A stretch of DNA of 64,000 nucleotides from Hemileia vastatrix (lineage: Eukaryota > Basidiomycota > Pucciniomycetes > Pucciniales > Zaghouaniaceae). Location of the stretch: assembly GCA_030280995.1 (NCBI GenBank), contig JASXTE010000008.1:23309193-23373192 (forward strand), given 5' to 3'. The position numbers and the translations under genes are program-made. Shown in pieces: positions 29,302-40,960 of this stretch. The notes below the pieces were generated by a model. The model ran no database searches and was not told the DNA's origin. It saw only the letters and a list, made by a program, of their open reading frames with translations. The first letter of the stretch is position 1, and each line of letters starts with the position of its first letter.

Positions 29302-31103
29302 ATGTCCGATAACTCTTGTTCTGCCTCTTTTCGCTCTTCCCCATTTTCTAATTTCAGTTTACATCCTAATTTTACACATCATCATGCCAATCATCTCCTC
29401 TCCTCTTCCCCGTCATCAATGCGTATTTCTCCTCCATCAAGTCACAATTTTGGCGTCAATTCGGCCTCGCTTGATGCTGAATTTTCATTGGGTCATCTTC
29501 CTTCAGGATTTCATCCTGCAAGCTTTAAAGCTGCCAACTCTTTTGGAAAAATGGAATCCCAATTTTGTAAAAACTTTGTCTGCTGTGAAGTCGAGCTCGA
29601 AGACCTTCATGGTCTTCTTGAGCATTTCGAAGAACAACACTGTCGGGCTGGTGAAATCATAGGAGGTGATGGATTTGAAGACGGACGGTTAGCGCAATTT
29701 CATGGATCTCGCCAAAACTCTTCTGATGACGAATTATACGCGCCAGGCATCGGTAATGGAACGTTTGATGACGAGGAGGAATGGAGCTCCCAAGGTACAC
29801 GCAGCGCACCCAGTTCACCCATTCAGTCAACCAAATCGTCTCTATTATCTGCTACTTCACACCAACGTGATGGAAATCCATCATTGTCTTCAAATCGTCA
29901 AACTGCTGCCAACCTAAATCATAGGAAATTTTCACCCTCTTCTACCACTGGTAGCTCACACAATCTGGGCTCAATAGCATCATCGCCCGAATCATCAACA
30001 CCCCATACCCCTCTTCCCGAAGAAGATTCAGTTGACAAAATGGATGTGGATTCAACCGATGAAGCATCAATCACATGTATTTCGAATATTTTGCATCAAT
30101 TTAGTAAAGGATTTAATTCACCAGGCGTTATTTCATCAGATAAAGGTTCGAGGAATGTATTATCACCTGCAAGTTCATCCTCACGCCCTCAAGCATCTAC
30201 GGGATTTAGAAATAAATTCCTCGAATTTTTAGGAGAGCATAACAGCCAGAATACTCTGACTTGTATTCCTCCTAGCTTACTTCAAGCTAGGCATGATTCG
30301 TCAACAAACTTATTTACCTCAACCAACTCAAACGACACTATTGGTATCGACCCTTCGATGCTCAGTCTTCCAGCTAATAGTTCAACATTCACTTCACAGG
30401 GAAAGGCTCCTTTCTCCAAAAAGCGCCCCAACCTAGATTCAACTGCCAGTCTTACATCCAGTGGTCGTCAGCCTCGATCCTGGGTCTCACCTTCTGAAAA
30501 ACCATTCAAATGTACTGTCGAAGGCTGTGACAAAGCCTACAAACAGCAAAATGGTCTTAAATACCACAAGGCTCACGGACATTCAAATCAGGTTTGTATA
30601 CATCTTTCCGAGTATATATCTAATATTTATATGTTGTGTAGCTTGGTCTTATTTGAATCTTTACTTGCATAACATTAGGGCTCACTTTTGCCGGACGAAG
30701 AATTAAAGCTATTTGTTTGCCATCACGATGCATGTGGCAAACGATATAAAAAGTCTTCCACCTTTGTTTTTGTTCCTTTTTCCAATAGTTCCACTAATCA
30801 CTGTTTGCTCAACTTTCTTCTAGCGTCAATGGCCTAAGATATCATTATCAACATTCTGGAGGTCATGGCTCAATAGGTCTAGATTTACTTTCAAAAGGAA
30901 CTCATCCCCCACCTCAGTTACCTGCTTGTCCCCGTCAAAGCCCCACAAGTACGGGACCTCGGGATAGAAGTCCGATGGCGATTTCGGGAGAACCGCTAAA
31001 TTCTACGAGTTCCACCCCCACCTCCAATGGAATTATTTCACCTTTGCTTACAATGGCCTCACTTGACCCATTGTTGGAGTCAAAGCCAAATAACTTGTTA
31101 TAG
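29302..31103 (+). CDS. SFP1: Sfp1-like C2H2 zinc-finger transcription factor (three exons)
   Basis: Joining 29302-30591, 30679-30752 and 30824-31103 gives a 547-residue protein. The start is the ATG of MSDNSCSASF; an earlier in-frame TTG is not used. An N-terminal Ser/Asn/His-rich part leads to a finger-like block at ~84-112 (FCKNFVCCEVELEDL..EHFEEQHC). Acidic/Ser-rich sequence follows, then two C2H2 fingers: FKCTVEGCDKAYKQQNGLKY (~402-429) and, rebuilt across intron 2, CHHDACGKRYKNVNGLRYHY (~440-465). The family includes yeast Sfp1, a nuclear regulator of ribosome biogenesis and cell size; the role here is inferred. This is the only clear host gene in the window. The C-terminus is Pro/Ser-rich. 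Confidence 0.82.
30592..30678 (+). other. Intron 1 of the Sfp1-like gene
   Basis: GTTTGT..ACATTAG, 87 bp, phase 0. Without removal the frame ends soon after the first C2H2 finger. Removal continues into GSLLPDEELKLF, the usual linker to the second finger. Confidence 0.8.
30753..30823 (+). other. Intron 2 of the Sfp1-like gene, inside the last zinc finger
   Basis: GTCTTC..TTCTTCTAG, 71 bp, with CTAAT as a branch candidate. The donor is unusual for a fungus but joining yields GKRYKNVNGLRYHYQHSG, the expected family sequence, so the call is firm. Confidence 0.78.
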
Positions 31104-32217
31104 ATTGTATAGAAATTTTCATTGTTTCAAGTATAATATTCCATTCCAAAACATCAAGACTAAGGTTTCTATATGAATCTCTATCTCGTCGGACTGAGTT
31201 GCCTTCACAACTATCGTAGGCGTTGTAAGATAGCTATGCTAACCCGTCGCTATCACGCCCGTTTGCATCCATATTGCTCAAGAAATTTCTCAAGACTGAC
31301 AAACCGCAATGATCGCCAAGTATATCTGCCTATCCATATTTTTCTCGCATATCTTCTTAGCCTATCAACATCAACGAATAAATAATTCGAGAGTCAACCT
31401 ACATATGACAATGGTGGCTCAATTTTCTTTTTTCTTTTTTAAAAATATTATTTTATTTATGCGATGGATCCTTGCTGAAGTGCAAGTCGTTAATTCATCT
31501 TCACTTATGCTTCCTACTCTTCAAGTTACCTCTTTGGAGGCACTACGTATGATTATTCATTTCACTAATACTATTGGTCTCATTGATCCCTGCTCCACCG
31601 ATCACCTTCGGTAGTAAAGTTGGTATCTGTTTACTTGTATGGTAATCCTCGATGGGAGATATGTTGATATACATAATTGAAATTAGTCGGGCTCCGTCTC
31701 ATAATTTTATGTCATAAAGCAAACCATAATGTTCTGCTATACATCTAAAGAATGTTTTGAATGTTCCTACCAATTATAAATCTTACTAGTTATGATATAT
31801 GCTTATGAAGTTGGTTTTAGATTTTTGCCGCAAATATTGAGTTTTGTTTTTCAATATTGTCAACAAATATGTATTTGGAAGCATGTTGGTGTTCCTAAGC
31901 GAGTATAAACTTTTACCACAATTGATGGGTGATTAGAGTGTAGCAAGTACGTGGTAAGATATGTGCGCATAATTATAGTCGAGTAAGTAATGAAGGCGTT
32001 GCGGTCAATTTTGTTTTATTGATAGCTCACCCGTAGGGATCGATATAAGTATGTGTTTAGGTAGGGAGAGTGACTATATACCACTATTCGTTTGTGTTTT
32101 CTGTTTAGTTGTTTGAAATGGTAGTAAACAAGTAAACGTGTATTACGCAGACGCGGGGTTAACCCCACAAAATAAATATTTTTTCTTTTCTATTTTAGCA
32201 GCAGGAACATAATGTAT

Positions 32218-32253
<36 letters not shown>

Positions 32254-32321
32254 TGCGCTATATATTATGCACTTGGTTAACAGGAGAAGGATAGAAATTG
32301 AAGTTATATGCGTGTGTATTA
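31104..32321. other. Intergenic region downstream of the Sfp1-like gene
   Basis: 3' untranslated sequence followed by AT-rich DNA with no credible gene. It holds an (AT)n tract at about 32223-32250. Confidence 0.5.
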
Positions 32322-32683
32322 CAGCTAGATCCGAAAATCGTGAAACAAAAGAAATTTTTTGAAAATTTATTATTGACATTCCAAAAGTTGAGCTGTAGTA
32401 TTTTTTTTATTTTTATTTTTATTTTTGCATTTTTTTATTTATTTTTGACATCTTCAATTCATTAAGTGGCGATTGGGTTGATTTTTTCTCTGTTGTTTAG
32501 CCCTTCTTCATTATCTAGGTTTAAAGAGAAGTCAACCCGACTGTCAGAAAATGAACTGAAGCGGTCAAAAAAAAAAAATAAAAAAAATAAAATAAATAAA
32601 TAAATACTGGAGTTCAACTTTTTGGCTGTCAATAAATTTACGAAATTTTTTCATTTTCGTCTCTATGTTTTCGGATCTGGCTG
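32322..32683. mobile_element. TA-flanked miniature element, family P1, copy A (362 bp)
   Basis: Ends CAGCTAGATCCGAAAATCG and, inverted, CAGCCAGATCCGAAAACAT, flanked by TA (32320-32321, 32684-32685). The interior has subterminal TGTCAATAAATTT and CCAAAAGTTGAGCTG blocks shared with 60531-62173 and 62270-62555. Poly-T and poly-A expansions inflate it. A mariner/pogo-type non-autonomous element is likely. Confidence 0.8.
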
Positions 32684-32685
32684 TA

Positions 32686-33528
32686 CATACATATATACAA
32701 GGAAGTCGGAAGAAATAATACTCAAGACAAAGCAGCAAGATTTAAATTTTCCAGTTTCTATCAAACATATACCACAAATGGCTTTATAAAATACCAAAAA
32801 ATAGAAATAAAAAAGCAGGTATTTAGGTCTTTTGAATAGTTTGTTATCCTTCTAACTTTCTTTCTATTTTTTGTACTTAGATCACGTTGCTTCCTAGAAA
32901 ACATGCAAAGAAATTTTCCAATGTCAACGCGACACCAAAGTAAAGTATGAGGATACATGTATGTTGTAGAGTCAAGCTGAGGGATTGCATCATCAGAAAA
33001 TTACTCAGTACTATACTTACAGTTGACCCCAGACATTAAAATTATTAAATAGGAAAATTGCGAAACCTCATCCGTTAGTGAAGCTCAATGATAATAGAGA
33101 CTCAGAATTGAATGATAATAATCCATCCACCTCCTCACTTTTATAATCCAACTTTCAATCCTAATTTCTGATATCCGCTGTGAGAAAAGGTTCAGCAAGA
33201 AAGCAAGAATGTGAAGTAGCCGCGAAAGAACAAAGTAAGATATAGCTGTCAGGGTTGGTCTGTAGTATGTAAAGTACATAGCTTGTATTTATAATTTGGA
33301 AATGGCTAGTCGGACACATCATACACATCAGCCATATACTATCTTTGGAAAAGACAAAGTATATTCCATTTTTTTAAGTCAAACTTTGTTTTTATCTCTT
33401 TATTTCTGCTTTAAAACCTCACCTACATATTGTATTTTCATACATTTTTTATGTACTAGCAGTATTGTTCACTCAAGCAAGTCAGCAGTATCATTTACTT
33501 GAATCAGTTAGCAGTATCTCTAGCAGTA
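32686..33528. other. Intergenic AT-rich sequence
   Basis: No gene or clear repeat. Near 33449-33520 short GCAGTAT words (AGCAGTATTG, CAGCAGTATCATT, TAGCAGTATCTC) repeat irregularly. Confidence 0.4.
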
Positions 33529-33690
33529 CAGCTACATTGAAAATGGCTGGTGGAGCTTTCCACACTTCTGCCCAACTTAACCAGAATTTTCCCTCATTAT
33601 TTCATCTCGGGAGCCTATTGCCCGCCAAAAATGCTGGGTATGTTGAACAAAATTTTTGAAATGCTACACCAACGTTTTTCAATTTAGCTG
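33529..33690. mobile_element. TA-flanked miniature element, family P4, copy 1 (162 bp)
   Basis: Ends CAGCTACATTGAAAATGG and, inverted, CAGCTAAATTGAAAAACG, with TA on each side. The copy at 58648-58808 (161 bp) has the same ends and is in the opposite orientation. Confidence 0.78.
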
Positions 33691-34016
33691 TATCACTCGC
33701 TCAAGAAGTTGATAGTATAATTCTCTCAATTAAGTTAGTAGTATCACTTTCTCACTCTCATTATTCTTATAATTTAACGTTAAAATTTAATTATTTTTGT
33801 TGTAAACGTTGTGTAATATGTGTGTAAGGGCATCTACCACCGTGCCGGTAAAAAATAAGTATATAATTGCATGTTACTTGGGTCATTTCATAATGAATTG
33901 CCATATTCAACCACCCAATGCAGTATCTTTTACCATGCACTGCATTTAGTTAATATTCAATCATCACATTTTGGCACCTATTCATTAAAACTCAATTATT
34001 TTTTTTTCCTTCTCAT
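33691..34016. other. Sequence upstream of the Harbinger-like transposase
   Basis: AT-rich; no gene seen and no inverted repeat that would mark the transposon end. Confidence 0.35.
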
Positions 34017-35333
34017 GGCTTTTAACATAGTTGACAAATTACTTGAAGTGGAAGAAGGAGACTATATCATTTCATATCTCTTCAACAATCAAAACACAAC
34101 TAGATCAAGACCAAAAAAAGAAAGACTCAATTAAAAATTGTCTAGAAGGCCATCAAAGAGTGATGAATGACTACTTTAACCTCATCTGTACATACAACAA
34201 TAGCATGTTTGAGTGTCATTTCTTTATGACCAGGGAATCGTTTAACAAGATTTGTGATGACTTACAAAGACATAACTCTTTTTGGTTATGGAAAAAGGTA
34301 ATATAGGTATTTTATCATTCACACTAATCACAAATTAATTAACTTAACATTTTTAGGAATTTTATGGTCAATTAAGCTTATCATCACATCAAAACATGAC
34401 ATCTGCTTTACAGCGACTTGCTTTTGGGATCTTGGCTGATAGCACTGATAAGTATGTATGTATTGGTAAAACAACTGCCCTCAGAGCACTCAAGCATTTC
34501 ATAAAAGATATAATCAGTATATATGAAGAGGAACACCTACAAGAACCTAATTCAGCAGAAAAAAAAGTTATTTTGAAGGAGTATGAAGAGTGTGAATTTC
34601 CTGGCTGTCTTGGATCAATCAATGGATTGCACTGGGAGTGGAAAAATTGTCCAGATGCTTGGGCTATCCAATTTCAAGGGAAAGAGGGTACACCAACAAT
34701 TGTATTGGAAGCTGTTGCCAGCAAGAACCTACACTTTGGCATTTTTTTTTTGGAACTTGAGGTGCTCTAAATGACATCAATGTTCTCTATCAAAGCAACA
34801 TCTTTGACAAACTATTGACTGGTACTCAAGATGAAATGCAATTCAAAATAAACAATCACACATACAAAAATGCTTATTACCTTGCAGAAGGCATGTATCC
34901 ACCTTGGTCAGCACTGGTCAAGACTATACCACACCCACAAGACAAAGCAATTCAATACTATGCCAAACTACAAGAAGCTTCACAAAAAGACATTGAGCAA
35001 GCATTTGGAGTATTATGCATCTGATGGGGTATCATTCAACAACCATGTCAACTATGAACAATAGAAACTGTGAAAGAGGTAATGAAGTGTTGTGTAATAT
35101 TACACAACATGATCATCCAGTCAAAATCAAGTACTGATCCTTACCTATCAAATTCTGAAAACATATCAATTCAAATAGTGCAAACACATCATGATCCCAC
35201 ATTGTTCAACAGCATTACTGAATATATGCAGAGAAGTCAAGATTTGCATAACTCCTTGATCCATTTCCAATTATGTGAAGAGTTGAAAATTCACAACTGG
35301 ACTTCTAGAGGAATGGATGAGGGAGAAGATTAA
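34017..35333 (+). pseudogene. PIF/Harbinger-type DDE transposase, degenerate
   Basis: Pieces in several frames resemble ALP1/HARBI1-like transposases: EGHQRVMNDYFN, FFMTRESFNKIC, a 59-bp GT-AG intron (34298-34356), then SSHQNMTSALQRLAFG, CLGSINGLHWEWKNCP, PTIVLEAVASKNLHFG, GALNDINVLYQSN, KDIEQAFGVL and VMKCCVILHNMI. A frameshift lies near 34130, another in the T-run near 34745 with a TGA close by, and a further one near 35025. The first catalytic Asp of the DDE triad (normally GSID) is Asn. Active transposase is therefore excluded. The second Asp (NDINVL) and the Glu (EQAFGVL) remain. Confidence 0.8.
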
Positions 35334-35335
35334 AT

Positions 35336-35919
35336 TGTGTTGTAAGTAAGTAGCTTTTAGCCTATATGAGGAGAGTAATGATAATTGAACAAGATATATT
35401 GAATAAAATGAAGGATGATATAAAAAAGCAGTAGATGAATGGTAATAGGTCTTAAGTTGGTTATTTTTTAATTTTTATTTGACCTGTAATAAAAAATTAG
35501 TATAATGAATAAAGTGTAACAAAATATTACTTACATTTTTTTACTACATTTTAAAATGATTGGAAATTTCTATATTATACATATATACAAAAAAAATTGA
35601 TTAGCTTGAATATGGATGGTGATTAAAATGGATGAATAAAAAAAATTGATTGAGAGAAAATGGTGCATACCTCTTTATTTAAATGGCCACTTTCATAATT
35701 TTTTCATGAGAAAACTTATAATTATGATGCCTTATTTATAAAAACACATACAAATTTAATTTAATACAAAAATTTTAGCAGATTCTAAGTAGTCTATGGG
35801 AGAAGGAATAGGGCTCAAAGAAAAAGTGAAATAATATAGTCCATTTCAAATTTCTGGGAGAAGGAATATTGTGAAAAGATAAAGTGAAGTAATAATTTAC
35901 ATAGCAGATGTCTGGGAGA
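35336..35919. repeat. AT-rich spacer with a tandem GGGAGAAGGAA repeat
   Basis: From about 35796 a ~60-bp unit recurs: TATGGGAGAAGGAATA, then CTGGGAGAAGGAATA, then CTGGGAGAAGGAAGA, each followed by AAAGTGAA-TAATA words. The third copy leads straight into the long inverted repeat. Confidence 0.5.
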
Positions 35920-36790
35920 AGGAAGATGGTGCAAAAAGCCCTCCTTATATATTGCAGAGGGGTCCTACTTGTACCAACTCTAGAAAGCTCAACTGTTTAG
36001 CTACAACTCCCATGGTAAATATGTCTCATCCCCAATGTAATGATGGGCAAATGAATAGGGGATAATTGGCCCATCATTACACTGAAGGCTGAAACAAATT
36101 AGTTAGTAAAAAAAACTAAAATGTAATGAGGAAATTATTTACATTAAGAAATAAGGAGAAGTGGAAAAACAATTGAGAAATCAGTAAAAAAAAACTAAAA
36201 TTTAATTTTGAAATTACTTGCCTTGAAAAATATGGAGAAGCCAAAAAAAATAGAAATTTGTAAATTAAAAAAAAGGAGAAGCCAAGTGGTTCTCCATTTT
36301 AGTATATTAATTTTTCAGTACAAAAATGTTCCTCAAGAAAGGGCTTGCTTTAAGGAGGGGTTCTTGCTTGTTGTAAACTATCTTGTATTGACAAATTAAT
36401 ATATTAAAATGGAAAACCACTCAGTTTCTCCATTTTTTAAATTTACTAATTTTCAATTTTTTTTGGCTTCTCATTATTTTTTAATGTAAGTAATTTCCAC
36501 ATAAAATTTTAGTTTTTTTTTTTACTAATTTCTCATTTTTTCAGCTTCTCCTTATTCTTCAAGGTAATTTATTTACACATTGCCTTTTAGTTTTTTTTGC
36601 TAACTAATTTGTTTCCACCTTCAGAGTAATGATGGGCCAGTTATCTCCTATTCATTTACCCATCATTACATTGGGGATCAGACATATTTACCACAGGAGT
36701 TGTGGCTAAACTGTTGAGTGTTCTGGAGTTGGTGCAAGTAGGACTCCTCTGCAATATATAAGGAGGGTCTTTTGCACCATCTTTTTCAAG
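35920..36790. repeat. Long near-perfect inverted repeat (about 870 bp foldback)
   Basis: The left end reads AGATGGTGCAAAAAGCCCTCC, continuing TTATATATTGCAGAGG, and recurs inverted at the right end (GGAGGGTCTTTTGCACCATCT). Blocks such as CCCCAATGTAATGATGGG and AGTGGTTCTCCATTTTA pair with CCCATCATTACATTGGGG and TAAAATGGAAAACCACT. Arms of ~400 bp meet near 36345. This looks like a foldback-type non-autonomous transposon and would give a long double-stranded hairpin if transcribed. Confidence 0.75.
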
Positions 36791-38160
36791 GGGTGCTTTT
36801 GGTCTAGAAGATTTTACAGTGGTCCAACAGCAATTAAAGGTAAGGAAAACTCAAGATTTCAAAAGAGGTACATCATTTTTTCTTTTATATTTTAATACTC
36901 AATGAAAAGGTAAAGAATTATTATTATTGCTACTTTAAAAGCTTAGAAGTACAAAGATGTAAATACTAAGGTAGTAGCAGTAGTAATAGATGTGATTTGT
37001 GTATATAAAATAAATCTGTAAAGAAAGAATGGAATGAAAGAAAACAGCCAGATTGAGAGGCCTTATATAGGCAAAAAAGGAGAGAAGCTATGGAAAAAAA
37101 TTCTATATACATGAGTATCAGAGAAAGAAAAATTCAACAGATAGACATTTCAAATTTTTAAAGTTGTTCTATAAAGAATGTACCCATATACAGTATTTCT
37201 CTGTATATTTCCATTTTGTTTGATTTATTTTAAATTTCTGTAAATGTCAAAGTAAAAATAAAAATATTTGATTTAATTTTTTACTATTTTTATGTTTCTT
37301 TTCAGCTGTCATGAGGACACTGTCTAAGAATAAAAAATATGAGAACACAATAGAATTATATCTTTACTTATTTATACTTATTAATTAGTTAAAATTGTAT
37401 AAGTAATTTATCAAGTAAGTATAATTAATTAAATGAGAGGTAAAGGTGTATCTCTACTCTAGTAAATAATTAATTATTTACTGTTTAAGTCTAGTAGCCT
37501 GGCTGAAAACCTTCCTTCTCCCACCCATCTGCAATGTCAATTTGGTGGAAAAAAGAGGTATTTTAATATGGAAGATTTGTAGCTTTGATACACACTAATA
37601 AATTTCTTTGAGGGTTATTTTGTCTGTTGAAATGAAAGAAGGTTAAAAAGACTGAAATTTTAAACCAAAAAAGCCCCTCATATTTATAACACCATTTTAA
37701 TTTTCAGAACTGAAGAGCAAAGTAATGTAAAAAAAAATATTCTCTATTTTCATGCACATGATAAAAAGGTTTTTTTAACTCATCATTTATATTGAATTTT
37801 CTGTATAATATAACACAATTAATCTGGAAAATAAATTGATTTCACATGCTGGAAGTTTTCTACCAATAACAGGATTCTGTACTTCAGTCAATAAACAGGA
37901 CCTCCTAGCAGGAGCCAAATTATTTTTCTGGTGATAAAAAATAGGCTTAACTAATATATGCAATTCATATTAGATTTAAGAGTTAAAATATATTTTTATA
38001 ACCAAAAATTAATTTTCAAGGTAATTTTTCAGGGTAAGATAAGTTTTCATCCACAATTAAAATAGAAAAAACTTTTTCCAGAGCTCAATTGATGGTTCTA
38101 CCTCATTCAAATTTAGTGAAAAATATTGGCATTAAAAGTTAAGTCTCTCATTAGCAACTT
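36791..38160. other. AT-rich intergenic DNA with a CACTA-like terminus at ~37898-37933
   Basis: No gene. GGACCTCCTAGCAGGAGCC at 37898-37916 followed by an end CTGGTG resembles the palindrome-bearing termini of the CACTA-like elements below; its partner end was not found. Around 37540-37600 a decayed stretch resembles family P2. Confidence 0.4.
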
Positions 38161-38637
38161 CACCACAAAAAAACACCTGGTACCTACTAGAAGGTGCCAA
38201 TCCCTCAATCAATTTTTGATTCAAGAATAATTCAGATTTGATCTCATGCAAGCTGGCATGCTCAGTGTTCAGTGTGCAGTCTTCTCAGATAAATTCACCA
38301 CAAAATATGGGGGGTGCACTTGCTAGCAAGTCCGCAACATTGGACCCAAACTCACCACAGATTGAACACACATTGAGCTATTGACAAAAGAGCCATAAAA
38401 TTAGGGATGAAAACCACTCAGCAGAACAGTTTTAGGTGGGTGTTCAAGTAGAGTTCAGTATGGGTTCAGTATGAGTTCAGTATGAGTTCCATCTGAGCTC
38501 CATCTGAGTTCAGGTTGGGGACTTGCTAGCAAGTCCACCCCCTATATTTCATAGTGATTACAGATGAGCTAGAACTGAATCAAAACAAAAATAGGGATTG
38601 GCAACTGCTATCAGATGCCCACATTATTTTTCAGTTG
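38161..38637. mobile_element. CACTA-like miniature element, family A, with a nested family B copy
   Basis: The left end CACCACAAAAAAACACC and right end (inverted CAACTGAAAAATAATG) each sit beside a 20-bp imperfect palindrome (38179-38198, 38600-38619). The interior matches 58363-58575 over both halves, interrupted at 38296-38556 by the family B element. Flanks CTT/TTT give no exact 3-bp duplication. Confidence 0.6.
38296..38556. mobile_element. CACTA-like miniature element, family B, intact copy (261 bp)
   Basis: Ends CACCACAAAATATGGGGGG and, inverted, CACTATGAAATATAGGGGG, each followed by the palindrome GGACTTGCTAGCAAGTCC (left copy with one change, 38316-38333; right 38519-38536). A 3-bp duplication ATT flanks it, judged against the uninterrupted family A copy at 58363. 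CACYA ends plus a 3-bp duplication suggest the CACTA/EnSpm superfamily. Confidence 0.7.
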
Positions 38638-38957
38638 TTTGTCACAAATATTTATAAATCTCTTACGAAATGCATTAAGACTATTTTAATTGCACATATT
38701 TTATAATAATTATTCACCAGAATTTTTAAAAAAAATATTGTAATTAAAATGAATAATTTTGCTAAGAATTTAATGTATATGAAATTATCAATTCTTTTCA
38801 ATATTCAAATTTATTTAGTTCATTTTTTGACATCCCAGAAATATTTTTTAATCAATATATCATCTTACCCCATTTAAAAGTTCCTTTGAAGAATTAAACA
38901 TCTTTTAAGTTTATGAAATTATTATTTTTAAAAATTTTAATAAAATATTACAAAATA
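38638..38957. other. AT-rich spacer between CACTA-like elements
   Basis: Very AT-rich with no gene or repeat recognised. Confidence 0.4.
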
Positions 38958-39118
38958 CACCACACAATATGGGGGGTGGACTTGCTAGCGAGTCTGCAAC
39001 CTTAGGCCCAAACTCACCAAAGATTGAACACACATTGAGCTATTGATAAAGGAACCATACAATCAGGGATGAACACCACTCAGCAGAACAGTTTTAGGTG
39101 GGTGTTCAAGTAGAGTTC

Positions 39119-40262
39119 TGTCAGCCAGGCTATTCCAGGAGTCCAGTAAATGATATATAAATTATAAAACCTTAAAGAGTGGGTAAAACTTGTATTTAAT
39201 GAATATAACTTAATATTTTATTACATAATGAAATTATATAAGAATTTTATTATATACAAATGTTACATTAAACTTATTGGTTATATATATTTTTATATAC
39301 AATTAAATTGGGCATAATATAATATATTCTACAAATAATGGCGCATTTTTATATATTTAATAATTATCAATTTATATTTAATTAATTAAAAACCATATAT
39401 TATAATTACAAGTGTAAATTTGATTTATAATATATTTAAATTAATTACTTAAATTTATATATTAACTAATACCTCTCATATGACACCAAACAATTATTAA
39501 GGACGCTTCTTTTGACCCTTAATTGTGTTAGAAAAAAACAAATAATTTAATTTGAACTAAATTGAGATTAATTAATTGTTTTGTTGCGTCAAATTACTTT
39601 TTTGTTTCACTTAAAATGTTCTCTAATCAGGATGGACCATCTGTTGGGAATTATATTTCTCATAGTTCCTATGTTTCCACTCTTGTTTAGTTATTTACTA
39701 TTGTCACTTACTGATTTGGGGATTAATGGCGGGGAAATTGGATTCTTAATTGGGCTTTTAATTAATTGTTTCATGTTTTTCTCTATATTGTTATGTTTCA
39801 TTTACTCTTTTTGATATATTTGTTTTATTCCTTTCTAATCATTGTATTTACTGATATAGTAGCGCTTCAGAGGACCCATTGCCTATAAAAGGGCCTTGGA
39901 TAATCCCCTGTAGCCTTATCACTTATTATACACTCAACAATTTAAATACAATTTTTATATTACGTTTATATTCTTTTTATTAGTAATAAAAATCTAATTA
40001 AAATTTTATATAACAATTTAAAGGTTGCTTTAAGTCTGATAGTAATTATTTTGGTTGCCGCGCAGAACTCTTACTTAAAATAATATTAATATTAATAAAA
40101 CCAAGTTGTTGTCACCTCCCAGCTCACTTATCGTTGTTTTTCTCTCAATAAATTAAATAATTTTATTAAATTTTATTTTTTTTATTACCCATACCTTTTT
40201 CCTCCTTCTCCTCCTCTCATTCCTTCTTCCATTTTCTCCTTCTTCTAGACGACCAGCCGACA
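39119..40262 (+). repeat. 5' LTR of the intact chromovirus
   Basis: TGTCAGCC..GCCGACA. A TATAAAA box lies at 39884-39890. A 77-residue hydrophobic frame at 39581-39814 recurs in the 3' LTR only through LTR duplication. The final part is C/T-rich. Confidence 0.93.
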
Positions 40263-40277
40263 ACTGAGGACCTTTCC
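40263..40277 (+). other. Candidate primer-binding segment of the intact chromovirus
   Basis: ACTGAGGACCTTTCC follows the LTR; it aligns with the post-LTR sequences at 7135-7149 and 63478-63492 and lacks TGG. Confidence 0.5.
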
Positions 40278-40960
40278 AAACGACGACGACGATCGAAGCC
40301 TGGCGACGAACGACAAAACGCACGGACCACCTAGCAAAACGAAACTTTTGCCGCGACTGTGTTTCGAACTTGGGTTCGACATATTAGGTTTATATAGTAT
40401 TAATTTTTATATTATTTTGAAGTGATTTTTCGATCACTATAGTAAGTTCACCTTTGTGCCTCTCACTCATAATACTATATTTTTATTGCAATAACAGTGA
40501 TTGTGGCTTAATTGCTGATTCACTGAGTGTAAGTGTTCAATTTTAAAAATTTTTTTTTTTCCTAGTTGACCATTATAGAGTGTTAAATCCTCTTAGTCCT
40601 AGAAGAATTAACATTATTATTAATACAAATTGAATTATTAATTTAATTTTTTTTTTATTATTAATTATTGTTAATTTTTGGTTGACTTAAAAGTACATTG
40701 TGCTTAGTCCCAATATATTGCCATAATTAATATTGGTAATTAATTGGTTGAATTAACTTACTTGTTATTCCCAATTTAAACTTGCAATCCATTTTTTTTA
40801 AAAAATTAATTTTTTAAATTATTACTTTATATTGAAAGTTATTTTTTCTATAATTTAATTAATTAAAAAATTTTTTTTTTATATTATTTGGAGCAAATTA
40901 TTGACTGACTTTGATTATTTTTTTTAAAGTACAAAGTAAAATATTAATCTTCCCACTAGT

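Noticed and set aside
39581..39814. 77-residue hydrophobic ORF, repeated at 47624-47857
   Set aside because: LTR-internal, identical because LTRs are identical, and no counterpart in the related element's LTR.
40360..40385. TTCGAACTTGGGTTCGA as a tRNA T-arm
   Set aside because: An isolated inverted motif in the chromovirus leader with no acceptor or anticodon stems.
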